Shown: positions 8,045-16,243 of the stretch, one piece after another
Layout: each line of letters starts with the position of its first letter
How positions within the stretch are numbered: position 1 is the stretch's first letter
Assembly (NCBI GenBank): GCA_963730535.1
Contig: CAVSRU010000003.1
Span: 310,001 to 374,000, forward strand
Source of the DNA: DASSUW01 sp963730535
GTDB lineage: Bacteria; Actinomycetota; Thermoleophilia; Solirubrobacterales; Solirubrobacteraceae
Direction: 5' to 3'
DNA: 64,000 nt
Translations under genes and position numbers: made by a program
The notes under the pieces: model-generated
What the model was told of the DNA's origin: nothing
The model's input: the letters and a program-made list of their open reading frames with translations, nothing else
Databases searched by the model: none

Positions 8045-8713
8045 GCCTCGGCCGCCCGCGGATCCACCTGCGCGAGACGACCTCGACCAACGAACGCGCC
8101 CGGGCGCTGGCCCTCGCCGGAGCGCCGCATGGCACGCTCGTCACGGCGGGCGTCCAGACCGCGGGCCGCGGGCGCCAGGGCCGCACGTGGACCGCACCGC
8201 CCGGCTCGTCGCTGCTGCTCTCGCTCGTGCTGCGGGAGCTCGATCCGCTGCTCTCGCTGCGGGCCGGGCTGGCGGTGGCCGACCTGGCCGGGCCTGCGGC
8301 GCGGGTCAAATGGCCCAACGACGTGTTGCTCGACGGCCGCAAGGTCGCGGGCATCCTCGCCGAGGGGCGCCCGCAGGAGGGCTGGGCGGTGCTCGGCATC
8401 GGCGTCAACGCGGCGGTGGCACCGGACGACCTGGTGGCCGGGGCGGGAACGCTAGGCCGGGCGCGCGGCGAGCTCGAAGCCGCGCTCGCGGAGCTGCTGC
8501 GTGGCACTGGAGCGGCGCCTGCGCGAGCCGGCCGAAGCGTCCGTGACCGCGCTGTCCGAGCGCGACGCGCTGCTCGGGCAGCCGGTGACGTGGGCCGGCG
8601 GGTCTGGCATGGGCGCAGGCGTCGACGCGAGGGGAGCGCTTCGCGTTCGGCTCGACACGGGCGGCGAGACGCTGCTCGATGCGGGCGAGGTGCACCTCGG
8701 AACTGCGCATTGA
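8041..8713 (+). CDS. birA: Biotin-[acetyl-CoA-carboxylase] ligase BirA, interrupted by an apparent 1-nt frameshift
   Basis: Attaches biotin to acetyl-CoA carboxylase carrier protein. The GTG start overlaps the preceding stop (GTGA). There is no N-terminal helix-turn-helix, so it is the non-regulatory class. ETTSTNERA, GRGRQGRTW and KWPNDVLLDGRKVAGIL form the biotinyl-AMP site. After about 8502 this frame becomes Arg/Ala nonsense, and the conserved C-terminal domain (from ALERRLREP at 8504 to LDAGEVHLGTAH) continues in the next frame to TGA 8711-8713. Skipping one base in the stretch 8499-8506 restores a protein of about 223 aa. Either a sequence error or a disabled gene. Confidence 0.8.
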
Positions 8714-8743
8714 GGGCGAGCGCGATCGGCGATTGATCACTTC

Positions 8744-8760
8744 ACGGCGATAATCGCCGT
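8744..8760. terminator. Palindrome between convergent genes, possible bidirectional terminator
   Basis: An 8-bp perfect arm, ACGGCGAT, faces ATCGCCGT around a single A. It lies in the short gap between the birA stop and the helicase stop, so it could end transcription from both sides. No long T run follows on either strand, so the call rests on position and symmetry. Confidence 0.5.
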
Positions 8761-8767
8761 CAAGTCA

Positions 8768-11467
8768 TCACGCGGCTTCGTCGCCGGACGCCTCGCGCAC
8801 CGCGGCTCGCACCGCTTCGCTGGCGGCCTCGAGCGATCCCGCCTTCGGCGCGGCCCGCCGCCGGGTGCGCGGCTTCGCCGTTGCCTCCTCAGTGCTGGTC
8901 TTCCGGCGCGTGGGCGGCTTCGACGTCTCGGCCGGCGGCGCCTCCTCGGCAGCGGCGGGCGCGGGGGCCGGCTCGCCGTCGTCGGCCGAGACCCGCCGGC
9001 GCCGGGAGCGGCGTGGCTTGGGGGCATCACCGTCCACCGTCTCGGTCGCCTCGGTCGCGGACGCGGCCACGACCTCGGGCGCCGCCGCCTCCTCGCCGCC
9101 GGGCTTGCGCTTGCGGCGCCGCTTGGACCGGCCCTTGCCCTTCGGGAAGTTGCGCAGCAGCTCGCGGGCGAGGGCGGCCGGCTTGCGGGACATCCGCGTG
9201 CGGGCGCCGTTGACGACCTCGCTGGCCTCGGCGGTGTGGGGCAGGGCCGCGGCCAGCAGCGCGGCCGCCAGTCGCCGGTCCTGCTGCCGCGCGGCGTGCA
9301 CCAGCCGGCGGGCGTTGCGGGCGTGGGCGCCGCCCGACGAGTTCACGAGCAGGCCGAGCAGCCGCTTCGTCTCGGGCCAGCGCTGCACGGCGTACTCCTC
9401 GTGCACCTCGCGGGTCATGTTCGCGCAGCGCCAGATCCAGTTGTTGGCCTGGTCGCGCCGCCCGATCTTCTTCTCGGCCAGCGCCTGGAGCACGACCTTC
9501 ACGCCCTCGCGCTTGTCCTCGCGCGGCCACATCTCCACGAAGTCCAGCGCCCGGTCGAACGCCTCGGCGTCCTTCCCGCCGGCGATCTCCTGGAGGGCCT
9601 TGAGGCGTAGCTGGGGGTTCTTGTTGCGCTCGACCGCGGTGGTCAGGAACGTGCGCTTGAGCTCGCCGCCCTGGTCGAAGTGGAGCATGGCGCGCGCCCG
9701 GCGCCAGCCGGTCGGAGCGACCCGGGCGCCGGCCAGCGCGGCCCACTGCACCTGCTCGCCGTAGTCGAGATGCTCGACGGCGATCCGCCACAGCTCGCGC
9801 TCGAAGACCTCGATCCGGCGGTTCTCGTCGGCGGTGACGGGAAGCACGCGGCGCTCGACCCGCAGCCGCCGGCCGCGACCGCGGCGCACCGGCCCGACGA
9901 CGATGGCGCCGCCCCGGTACACGTCGCGATCGAGCAGCGAATGCAGCGTCACGACGGGGTCGTCGTGCTTGGTCGCCGGATGCACGAAGTCGACGACGAT
10001 GCCGGCCTCCTTGCCCTGGTGGCGCCGCGTCACGCGCCCGACCCGCTGCTGGTAGATGCGCCGCGAGGCCGTCGGCGCCAGGTGCATGCAGACCGTCGCG
10101 CGGGGGGAGTTCCAGCCCTCGGCGAGCAGCTGGGCGTTGACCAGCACGTCGATGTCACCGCGCTCGTAGCGGGCGAGGATGTTGGCCAGCTCGCGCTTGC
10201 GCGTCTCGCCGGAGACGGCCTGGGCCTTGAGCCCCAGGTCGCGGAAGGCCTGGGCGACGTTGTACGCGTGGCGCACGCCGGCCGCGTAGACCACGCCGGG
10301 GACGCCGTTGAAGCGGGTCTTGTAGAGGTCCGCGACCGCGAGGTTGAACGGCAGCTGGTCCAGCAGCTCGGCCAGCATCTCCTGGTCGAACTCCGTGTCC
10401 ACCTCGCCGCGGCGAAGCGGCACCTTGGCGATCGTGCGCACGCCCGGGCCCGGCGGGATCCGCACGCACCGCAGCGGCGAGATCACGCCGCGGCGCGCGG
10501 CCTGCGCGAGGTCGAACCGCGACGTCTGGGTCGGGAAGAGGTCGGTGACGTGCCGGGCGATCAGCGCGCCGGTGGCCGTCATGCCGACGAAGATCGGGCC
10601 CGCCCACTGGCGGATCGACGCGGAGGTCTTCTCCCCGAGCGCCGTGTGCGCCTCGTCGCAGATGACGATCGTGTACGCGTCGGAGATCTTGCCGGCGTTG
10701 CGCACGAACCACTGGTAGGTCTCGACGGTGACCGGCCCGTCGGCGCGATCCTCGCCCTTCAGCAGCGCGGGAGCGATGCGCTTGCCGTAGCCGCGGTCGC
10801 GCAGCTCGCCGTGGAACTGGTCGACGAGGTTGCGGCGGTGCGTGAGGATGAGGACGCCGCCGGTGCGCGAGGCGTCGACGAAGCCGAGCGCGGCGACGGT
10901 CTTGCCGGCGCCGGTCGCGTGCTCGAACCAGAAGCGCTTGCCGGCGTTGGGATCCTCCGGCGCCTCGGCGACCTCGTCGCCGTCACGGGACGACGGGTCG
11001 TCCCAGTCCATCGGCTCCTCGGGCTCGTCCTCGTCCTCCTCGTCCTCACCCGGGATGCCGACGGGCGCCAGCACCGGGTCCGCCACCGGGGCGGCGCCGT
11101 TGCCGTTGCCGTTGCGCTGGGCCTCGGCGAGCAGGGCGGTCAGCGTCCCGGACAGGGCATCCACCTGATGGGCGGAGAGCACCGTGCCGTCGGCCAGCTT
11201 GGGCTCGTCGACCCCCAGCAGCCGCTCGAGGCCGAGCAGCAGCGAGAACGTACGCCGCCAGCTCACCGAGGGCTCCGTCAGGCCGGCGTCGATCTCCGCC
11301 AATGCAGCGTCGAGCGCACGGCGATGCGCCGTCCCGGGAGCGAGCAGAGACGCCGCGTCCTCACCCTCGGTGAGGAATGGTTCGCGGGTGAACTGCGAAG
11401 CCCGCTCGATCGCGTCGGTGGAAGGTAAGGTCGTGGCCGTCGTGGCCACTTGCGTGGTCTCAGCCAA
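8768..11467 (-). CDS. Large superfamily 2 helicase (DEAD/DEAH, SSL2/type III restriction-like) with basic tail
   Basis: An 899-aa ATP-dependent helicase-like protein. Motif I is ATGAGKT (about 184-190), motif II is CDEAH (about 266-270), motif III is GMTATG and motif VI is QQRVGRVTRRH (about 470-480). An acidic, Gly/Asn-rich linker precedes motif I. After about residue 560 there is a helical region without clear homology, and the last 150 residues alternate KRRRKRKP, RRSRRRR and Ala/Glu-rich blocks, a likely nucleic-acid binding tail. No methyltransferase or nuclease gene sits beside it, so it is probably not part of a restriction system. It is divergent from the thioredoxin gene. Cellular role unknown. 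Confidence 0.75.
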   Translation of the reverse strand: MAETTQVATTATTLPSTDAIERASQFTREPFLTEGEDAASLLAPGTAHRRALDAALAEIDAGLTEPSVSWRRTFSLLLGLERLLGVDEPKLADGTVLSAHQVDALSGTLTALLAEAQRNGNGNGAAPVADPVLAPVGIPGEDEEDEDEPEEPMDWDDPSSRDGDEVAEAPEDPNAGKRFWFEHATGAGKTVAALGFVDASRTGGVLILTHRRNLVDQFHGELRDRGYGKRIAPALLKGEDRADGPVTVETYQWFVRNAGKISDAYTIVICDEAHTALGEKTSASIRQWAGPIFVGMTATGALIARHVTDLFPTQTSRFDLAQAARRGVISPLRCVRIPPGPGVRTIAKVPLRRGEVDTEFDQEMLAELLDQLPFNLAVADLYKTRFNGVPGVVYAAGVRHAYNVAQAFRDLGLKAQAVSGETRKRELANILARYERGDIDVLVNAQLLAEGWNSPRATVCMHLAPTASRRIYQQRVGRVTRRHQGKEAGIVVDFVHPATKHDDPVVTLHSLLDRDVYRGGAIVVGPVRRGRGRRLRVERRVLPVTADENRRIEVFERELWRIAVEHLDYGEQVQWAALAGARVAPTGWRRARAMLHFDQGGELKRTFLTTAVERNKNPQLRLKALQEIAGGKDAEAFDRALDFVEMWPREDKREGVKVVLQALAEKKIGRRDQANNWIWRCANMTREVHEEYAVQRWPETKRLLGLLVNSSGGAHARNARRLVHAARQQDRRLAAALLAAALPHTAEASEVVNGARTRMSRKPAALARELLRNFPKGKGRSKRRRKRKPGGEEAAAPEVVAASATEATETVDGDAPKPRRSRRRRVSADDGEPAPAPAAAEEAPPAETSKPPTRRKTSTEEATAKPRTRRRAAPKAGSLEAASEAVRAAVREASGDEAA

Positions 11468-11601
11468 AGAAGGCTCGTCGGTTCGCGGTGAGAAGGCCGC
11501 GGCAAACTCCGCGCGGCCTCGCCTCTGCGAGGGACCCTGGGCTCGAAGGGGCCGTACCGGCCCTCCGAGCGTGTGCCCCCGCAGGCTCGTCCATTCTAGC
11601 T

Positions 11602-11640
11602 AAGGCGCTCGCGCGAGCTTGCGAGTGCGAGAAAGCCGCA
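11602..11640. repeat. Copy 1 of a 39-bp dispersed hairpin repeat
   Basis: Matches 15822-15860 at 37 of 39 bases in the same orientation. It can fold as CTCGCGC / GTGCGAG (11608-11614 with 11625-11631) around a 10-nt loop, with one G.T pair. It lies in the divergent gap between the helicase and thioredoxin genes. The rest of the 210-nt gap holds a GC-rich imperfect palindrome near 11548-11566 and no obvious gene. Confidence 0.75.
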
Positions 11641-11677
11641 CTGCAAATCCCGCCGTCTTTGCCATCCTGACCCTCCG

Positions 11678-12259
11678 ATGCGCCGCCTGATCGCCGTTCT
11701 CGCCGCCCTCGCGCTCGTCGCCGTCGTCGTCATCGGGCTCGCCCAGGCGGGCGGGGAGACCGGCTCCCGCGAGCAGGCGCGGGCGTTCGACCTCGCCGAG
11801 GCCAAGCGGAGCCTGGCCGGTGCGCCACCGGCCCTGGCCGCCCTGCACAAGCAGTCGGCGGCCCTCCTCACCGGCGGCACCAAGGCGTTCGAGAAGCGCC
11901 TCGAGGACCTCCGGGGCACCCCCATCGTGATCAACAAGTGGGCGTCGTGGTGCGGCCCCTGCCGCTCGGAGTTCCCGATCTTCCAGCGGGTCGCCACCGA
12001 CCGCGGCAAGACCGTGGCCTTCCTGGGCATCAACGGCGCGGACAAGCGGCCGGCGGCTCAGCGCTTCCTCGCCGAGCGCCCGATCCCGTACCCGTCCTAC
12101 GAGGATCCCGTGCCCGAGAAGATCGCCCAGACGCTGAAGGCGGCGAAGTACTTCCCGATGACGGTCTTCGTCGACGCTCGCGGCCGCACCGCCTTCGTGA
12201 AGGCCGGCGAGTACAGGACGCGCGCCGAGCTGGAAGCCGACATCGACCGGTACCTGTGA
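11678..12259 (+). CDS. TlpA/ResA-like membrane-anchored thioredoxin
   Basis: A 193-aa protein with an N-terminal signal anchor (about 1-24, RRLIAVLAALALVAVVVIG) and a thioredoxin fold. The active site is WASWCGPCRSEFP, with cysteines near residues 92 and 95, and the cis-proline region is KYFPMTVFVD. It would face outside the membrane. Relatives reduce apocytochrome c before heme attachment or act as thiol reductases. The ccm genes 10 kb upstream make a cytochrome c role plausible but unproven. It overlaps the next gene by GTGA. Confidence 0.85.
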   Translation: MRRLIAVLAALALVAVVVIGLAQAGGETGSREQARAFDLAEAKRSLAGAPPALAALHKQSAALLTGGTKAFEKRLEDLRGTPIVINKWASWCGPCRSEFPIFQRVATDRGKTVAFLGINGADKRPAAQRFLAERPIPYPSYEDPVPEKIAQTLKAAKYFPMTVFVDARGRTAFVKAGEYRTRAELEADIDRYL

Positions 12260-13236
12260 GCGAGATCCGCGTCGACCCGCTCACGGGTCTCAAGTGCATC
12301 ATCGCGTCGGAGCGCGCCGGCCGGCCCGGCGGCGGCTTCGACATCGAGCCGCCGCCGCCGATCGACCCCGAGCGGGACCCGTTCGCCCCCGGCCACGAGG
12401 ACCAGACGCCCCCCGAGGTCTACGCCGTCCGCCCCAACGGCGGCGCGCCGGACACGCCGGGCTGGACCGTCCGCGTGGTGCCCAACCTCTACCCCGCGCT
12501 GGCGCCCGACGCCCGGGAGCCCGAGCCGCACGCCAACCCGGACCTCTTCACCGCCCAGACGGCCGCCGGCCACCACGAGGTGATCGTCAACGCCCCGGAC
12601 ACCGTGGTCTCGCTCTCGGACCTCACCGCCGAGCAGGTGCAGACGGCGATGGAGGCGTGGCGAGCGCGCATGCGTGCGCACGCGGGCTGCTCCTGTCTCC
12701 ACCTGATCGTGAACGAGCGCAAGGAGGCGGGCGCCTCGCTCCCGCACACCCACGCCCAGCTCTACGCGCTGGGCTTCGTGCCCGCCGCGATCGCCCGCGA
12801 GCGGGAGCGCTTCGGCGCGTACGCGACCCGCACGATGGGCGGCGACCTGCTCGCCGACCTCGTGCAGGAGGAGGTCCGCCAGCGGACGCGGATCGTGGCC
12901 ATCGACGACGAGGCGGTGGCGATCGCGCCGTACGCGTCCCGCGTCCCGTTCCAGCTCATGATCGCGCCGCGACGCTCCCGCGAGCGCTTCGAGGACGACG
13001 GCCCCCTCGGCGCCGCGCTCCTGCACGACGTGCTCGGCCGGCTGCGCCGCCACCTGGGCGCCACGCCGCCGCTCAATTTGTGGGTCCGCACCGCGCCCTC
13101 CGGCGCCGAGCGCTTCTGCTGGCGGATCGACATCATGCCCCGGCTCACGCACCTCGCCGGCCTCGAGCTGGGAGCCGGAGTGAACCTCTGCATCACCTCA
13201 CCGGAGCGTGCCGCGGCGCTGCTCCGTGACGCTTGA
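12256..13236 (+). CDS. GalT-like (HIT superfamily) nucleotidyltransferase
   Basis: A 326-aa protein of the galactose-1-phosphate uridylyltransferase class. It opens with SEIRVDPLTGLKCIIASERAG, as in this family (reported here from residue 2). The active-site histidine triad is SLPHTHAQLYAL (about 160-171), and VIVNAPDTVVSL and VVPNLYPAL are family blocks. It would transfer a nucleotidyl group between sugar phosphates through a histidine intermediate. No other Leloir genes are adjacent, so the sugar substrate is open. The GTG start overlaps the preceding stop. Confidence 0.75.
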   Translation: MSEIRVDPLTGLKCIIASERAGRPGGGFDIEPPPPIDPERDPFAPGHEDQTPPEVYAVRPNGGAPDTPGWTVRVVPNLYPALAPDAREPEPHANPDLFTAQTAAGHHEVIVNAPDTVVSLSDLTAEQVQTAMEAWRARMRAHAGCSCLHLIVNERKEAGASLPHTHAQLYALGFVPAAIARERERFGAYATRTMGGDLLADLVQEEVRQRTRIVAIDDEAVAIAPYASRVPFQLMIAPRRSRERFEDDGPLGAALLHDVLGRLRRHLGATPPLNLWVRTAPSGAERFCWRIDIMPRLTHLAGLELGAGVNLCITSPERAAALLRDA

Positions 13237-14153
13237 TCTGGATCGCCCTCGCGATCGCCGCGTCGATCGCGGCGGGCGTCGAGGCAGAGCGCCGGGCGGG
13301 AGCGCGCGCGGGCCGGTGGGCGCGCGGGATCCTCAAGCTCCTGCTCTACGGCGTGATGCCGTTCGTGGCGTTCTTCAACATCGCGCGGCTCGAGGTCAGC
13401 GCGGACGTCGGGGTCGGGATCGTGCTCGGCTGGGCGGCGCTCCTGCTCGCGGCGCTCATCGCCTGGCTCGTCGGGCGCCGCCTCCTGCATCTCGAGCGGC
13501 CGACCGCGGGCGTGCTCTCGATCGTCGCCCTCCAGGCCAACACCGGGCTGCTGGGGATCGCGGTGGCCGCGGCGCTGCTCGGCTTCGACCACGTCTCGGA
13601 GGCCGTGGCCTACGACGCGCTGGTGCAGCAGCCGGTGTTCTTCGTCGGCTCGTTCGCGATCGCCGCCGCCACCGGCACGAAGGCCGGCGAGACCGTCCCG
13701 GAGCGCATCCGGGCGTTCTTCGTCCGCAACCCGCCGCTCGCCGCGGTGGTGCTGGCCCTCGTGGCGCCGGACTCGCTGGCTCCCGACGTGCTCGTCGACG
13801 CCTCGCGCGCGCTGGTCCTCGCGGTGCCCGTGCTCGGCTTCTTCGCCGTCGGCGTGACGCTCGCCGAGGAGGCCGAGGAGGGAGCGCTGAAGTTCCCGCC
13901 GCCGCTGACCGTGCCGATCGGGGTCGCGATCGTCGTGCGGCTGCTCGTCGCCCCGGCCCTACTGGTGCTCCTGGCGGCGCCGTTCATCGACCTCCCGGCC
14001 GCCTTCCTGCTCGCCTCGACGATGCCGGCCGGCCTGCACATCGTCGTCCTCGCCCACGTCTACGGGCTCGACGTGCCGTTCGCCGCGAGTGCCATCGTGT
14101 GGACGACGATGGTCTCCGTCCCCGTGCTGCTGGCCGCCTCGCTCGTCGTCTGA
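13233..14153 (+). CDS. AEC-family (auxin efflux carrier-like) permease
   Basis: A 306-aa membrane protein with about ten hydrophobic segments in two halves. Family features include LLYGVMPFVAFFNIAR early on, LQANTGLLGIAV, and MPAGLHIVVLAHVYGLD near the end. Bacterial members export or import organic acids or amino acids. The TTG start overlaps the preceding stop (TTGA), and the stop overlaps dtd (TGATG). The substrate cannot be read from the sequence. Confidence 0.8.
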   Translation: MIWIALAIAASIAAGVEAERRAGARAGRWARGILKLLLYGVMPFVAFFNIARLEVSADVGVGIVLGWAALLLAALIAWLVGRRLLHLERPTAGVLSIVALQANTGLLGIAVAAALLGFDHVSEAVAYDALVQQPVFFVGSFAIAAATGTKAGETVPERIRAFFVRNPPLAAVVLALVAPDSLAPDVLVDASRALVLAVPVLGFFAVGVTLAEEAEEGALKFPPPLTVPIGVAIVVRLLVAPALLVLLAAPFIDLPAAFLLASTMPAGLHIVVLAHVYGLDVPFAASAIVWTTMVSVPVLLAASLVV

Positions 14154-14572
14154 TGCGCGCGCTGGTGCAGCGGGTCAGCCGCGCCGCGGTCGACGTGGAG
14201 GGCGAGCGGGTGGCCGAGATCGGCCCCGGCCTGCTCGTGCTCCTCGGCATCACCCACGACGACACCGAGGCCGACGCCGACCGGCTGGCCGACAAGGTGC
14301 GCGCGCTGCGGATCTTCCCGGACGCCGACGGCCGGATGAACGAGCCGCTGGGCGACCGCGAGGTCCTGTGCGTCTCCCAGTTCACGCTCTACGGGGATGC
14401 CCGCAAGGGCAACCGGCCCGCCTATGTGGCCGCCGCGCGGCCCGAGCAGGCCGAGCCGCTGTACGAGCATTTCTGCGCGCGGCTGGACGCGCGGCGTGGC
14501 GTCTTCGGGGCGATGATGGAGGTCGCGCTGGTCAACGACGGCCCCGTGACGCTGCTCGTCGAAGTCCCGTAG
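14153..14572 (+). CDS. dtd: D-aminoacyl-tRNA deacylase
   Basis: Hydrolyses D-amino acids from mischarged tRNA. At 139 aa it has the family length. The N-terminus RALVQRVSRAAVDVEGE, the catalytic motif SQFTLYGDARKGNRPAY (about 75-91) and the C-terminal block VNDGPVTLLVEVP are all canonical. The start overlaps the AEC stop. Confidence 0.94.
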   Translation: MRALVQRVSRAAVDVEGERVAEIGPGLLVLLGITHDDTEADADRLADKVRALRIFPDADGRMNEPLGDREVLCVSQFTLYGDARKGNRPAYVAAARPEQAEPLYEHFCARLDARRGVFGAMMEVALVNDGPVTLLVEVP

Positions 14573-14573
14573 C

Positions 14574-14579
14574 TAAGCT
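14574..14579 (+). promoter_or_regulatory. Possible -10 box (TAAGCT) for the 14589 gene
   Basis: TAAGCT ends 9 nt before ATG 14589, with no Shine-Dalgarno in between. This fits a leaderless transcript, as proposed for several other genes here. No clear -35 box is visible. Confidence 0.35.
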
Positions 14580-14588
14580 GCCCCGCTC

Positions 14589-15215
14589 ATGCCGCCCGAG
14601 GAACGCTTCGTCTGCCGCTTCGCCGCCGAGCCCCCGCAGGATCCGCTGCCCTACGGCCGGTGGGCCGACACGCTGCAGGCCGAGTTCCTCGCCGCGTGCC
14701 TGAGGATCGACACCGAGGGCACCGAGCTCGGCGACCCGGGCTCGATGACCTGGTTCCCCGACCGCACGTGGGCCGGGCGCACCTTCGTCCCCGTCACGAC
14801 GCGCACGAGCAACGGGCTGGACCTCTTCGGCTACGTCTCCTTCACGCCCGGCGACGAGGAGTCCGAGCCGGGCGACTTCTACTCGTGGGCGGACTTCACC
14901 GACGAGACCGCCGACCGCCACCCCGAGTGGAAGATGGACCTCTGCGAGGAGGTGATCGGCGGCTGGCGCGGCGAGAACGGCAACGTCGCGGCGATGACGC
15001 TCGTATGGGGCGTGCCGCTCGTGCGCGGCGGCGCGTGGGCCACCGCGGAGCTGGCCGGCCTCACGGTCGACCAGTCCCGGGTGACCGAGAACCGCTACAC
15101 GCTGATCGCGCCCGACGCCTACCGCGGCGACTACCTCGAGATCGCGCTCTACGACGACTCGGCCGGCGAGCTGGCCCGCGAGTCGCTGTACGAGGACGAC
15201 GGCGAGGGCGAGTAG
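14589..15215 (+). CDS. Hypothetical acidic protein
   Basis: A 208-aa acidic soluble protein with no signal peptide or membrane segment. Tryptophan and tyrosine are frequent (DPLPYGRWADTLQAEF, SMTWFPDRTWAGRTF, DFYSWADFTDE). I do not recognise the family. The regular coding bias and steady composition support a real gene. Its last 67 nt are antisense to the 3' end of clpP, so the two convergent genes overlap. The C-terminus is very acidic (ESLYEDDGEGE). Confidence 0.7.
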   Translation: MPPEERFVCRFAAEPPQDPLPYGRWADTLQAEFLAACLRIDTEGTELGDPGSMTWFPDRTWAGRTFVPVTTRTSNGLDLFGYVSFTPGDEESEPGDFYSWADFTDETADRHPEWKMDLCEEVIGGWRGENGNVAAMTLVWGVPLVRGGAWATAELAGLTVDQSRVTENRYTLIAPDAYRGDYLEIALYDDSAGELARESLYEDDGEGE

Positions 15216-15799
15216 CCGTTGCGCGAGGCCATCACCCGGTCCACGAGCCCGTAGTCGCGCGCCTCCTCGGGCGTGAAGAAGCGATCGCGCTCGAGCACGT
15301 CGGAGACGTCGTCGACCGGCCGGCCGGTGTGCTCGGCGTAGATCTCCTCGATCCGCCGGCGCAGCGCGAGCGCCTCGCGCGCATGGATCTGGATGTCGGT
15401 CGCCTGCCCCTGGAAGCCGCCGCTCGGCTGGTGGACGAGGATGCGGGAGTTCGGCAGCGCCGCCCGCTTGCCGGGCGCGCCGCCGGCCAGGATCAGCGAG
15501 CCCATCGACATCGCGATGCCGCAGCAGGTGGTCGCCACGTCGGGCTTGATGAAGCGCATCGTGTCGTAGATCGCGAGCCCGGCGTAGACCACGCCGCCCG
15601 GGCAGTTGACGTAGAGCTGGATGTCCTTCTCGGGGTCCTCGGCCTCGAGGTGCAGGAGCTGGGCGACGACGAGGTTGGCGACGGCGTCGTCGACCGGGCT
15701 GCCGAGGAACACCACGCGCTCGCGCAACAGCCGCGAGTAGATGTCGAACGAGCGCTCTCCGCGCGAGTCCTGCTCGACGACGACTGGGATCAGGGGCAT
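15149..15799 (-). CDS. clpP: ATP-dependent Clp protease proteolytic subunit ClpP
   Basis: Serine protease subunit of the Clp complex. From ATG 15799 the protein has 216 aa. The triad is visible as Ser98 in GIAMSMGSLIL, His123 in SRILVHQP and Asp172 in LERDRFF. LYVNCPGGVV and GGFQGQATDIQIHA are typical. The glycine-rich motif has Met and Ser where most ClpPs have Ala, a modest variation. The core ends near VMASRN, and a Ser/Pro-rich tail of about 22 residues runs antisense to the convergent gene. The start is supported by GGAGA-like sequence just upstream (RC of 15808-15812). Confidence 0.93.
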   Translation of the reverse strand: MPLIPVVVEQDSRGERSFDIYSRLLRERVVFLGSPVDDAVANLVVAQLLHLEAEDPEKDIQLYVNCPGGVVYAGLAIYDTMRFIKPDVATTCCGIAMSMGSLILAGGAPGKRAALPNSRILVHQPSGGFQGQATDIQIHAREALALRRRIEEIYAEHTGRPVDDVSDVLERDRFFTPEEARDYGLVDRVMASRNGYSPSPSSSYSDSRASSPAESS

Positions 15800-15821
15800 G
15801 GCTTCGTCTCCTTCTGTAATC

Positions 15822-15860
15822 AAGGCGCTCGCACGAGCTTGCGAGTGCGAGTAAGCCGCA
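15822..15860. repeat. Copy 2 of the 39-bp dispersed hairpin repeat
   Basis: 37 of 39 identical to 11602-11640. It folds as CTCGCAC / GTGCGAG (15828-15834 with 15845-15851), a perfect 7-bp stem with a 10-nt loop. Like copy 1 it lies in a divergent promoter region, here between clpP and the SRPBCC/ArsR pair. Confidence 0.75.
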
Positions 15861-15866
15861 ACCAAT

Positions 15867-15913
15867 TAGTTGCATGTTTCCGGCCATGGTACTATGCGCA
15901 ACCTATGAGTTGC
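15867..15913 (+). promoter_or_regulatory. Promoter and likely ArsR operator for the SRPBCC-ArsR operon
   Basis: TACTAT at 15890-15895 is a -10-like hexamer 9 nt before ATG 15905, so the mRNA may be leaderless. Around it, GCAAC (15898-15902) and GTTGC (15909-15913) form a dyad over the start codon. A related half-site TAGTTGCATG lies at 15867-15876. These repeats suit autoregulation by the ArsR protein encoded second in the operon. Confidence 0.5.
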
Positions 15914-16243
15914 GTGACACGCGAGATCGTCCTCCCCGTGCCGCGCGAGCGGGCGTGGGAGCTGGTCACCGAGCCCGACGAGCTGCGCGAGTGGCTCGCC
16001 GACGACGTCGAGTTCGAGGTCGAGGAGGGCGCGCCGCTGCGGTTCGACGATCGCGAGGGCGTCGTCGAGCGCGTCGAGCCCGGCGAGCTGATCGAGTTCA
16101 GCTGGGAGGACTCGCGCGTCGTCTGGCAGCTCGAGGACCACGACGAGGGCACGCGGTTCGTCGTGACCGAGGAGCGCCACGACACGGTGTGGGGCCCGAA
16201 GCTCACCGCGCTGGCATCCGCCGCCGCGCTGTGCCTGGCCTGA
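15905..16243 (+). CDS. SRPBCC (AHSA1/START-like) domain protein
   Basis: A 112-aa helix-grip domain starting REIVLPVPRERAWELVTEP (from residue 6), the usual first strand and helix of SRPBCC proteins. WEDSRVVWQLEDHDEGTRF and VTEERHD are typical inner strands. These domains bind hydrophobic ligands. It is followed, with overlap, by an ArsR regulator, a common pairing. It is short for the family and ends soon after the last helix begins. Ligand unknown. Confidence 0.8.
   Translation: MSCVTREIVLPVPRERAWELVTEPDELREWLADDVEFEVEEGAPLRFDDREGVVERVEPGELIEFSWEDSRVVWQLEDHDEGTRFVVTEERHDTVWGPKLTALASAAALCLA

Noticed and set aside
8495..8510. Programmed +1 frameshifting in birA (and in hemA and otsA)
   Set aside because: No stop codon or conserved slippery site lies at the shift points, and the three sites share no sequence. 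An error is simpler.
9680..11428. A 582-codon plus-strand frame opposite the helicase
   Set aside because: Shadow of the helicase gene with monotonous Val/Arg/Gly/Ala composition; the helicase motifs are clear on the minus strand.
8768..11467. Restriction or anti-phage defence locus around the large helicase
   Set aside because: The neighbours are birA and a thioredoxin; no methyltransferase, nuclease or known defence protein is adjacent.
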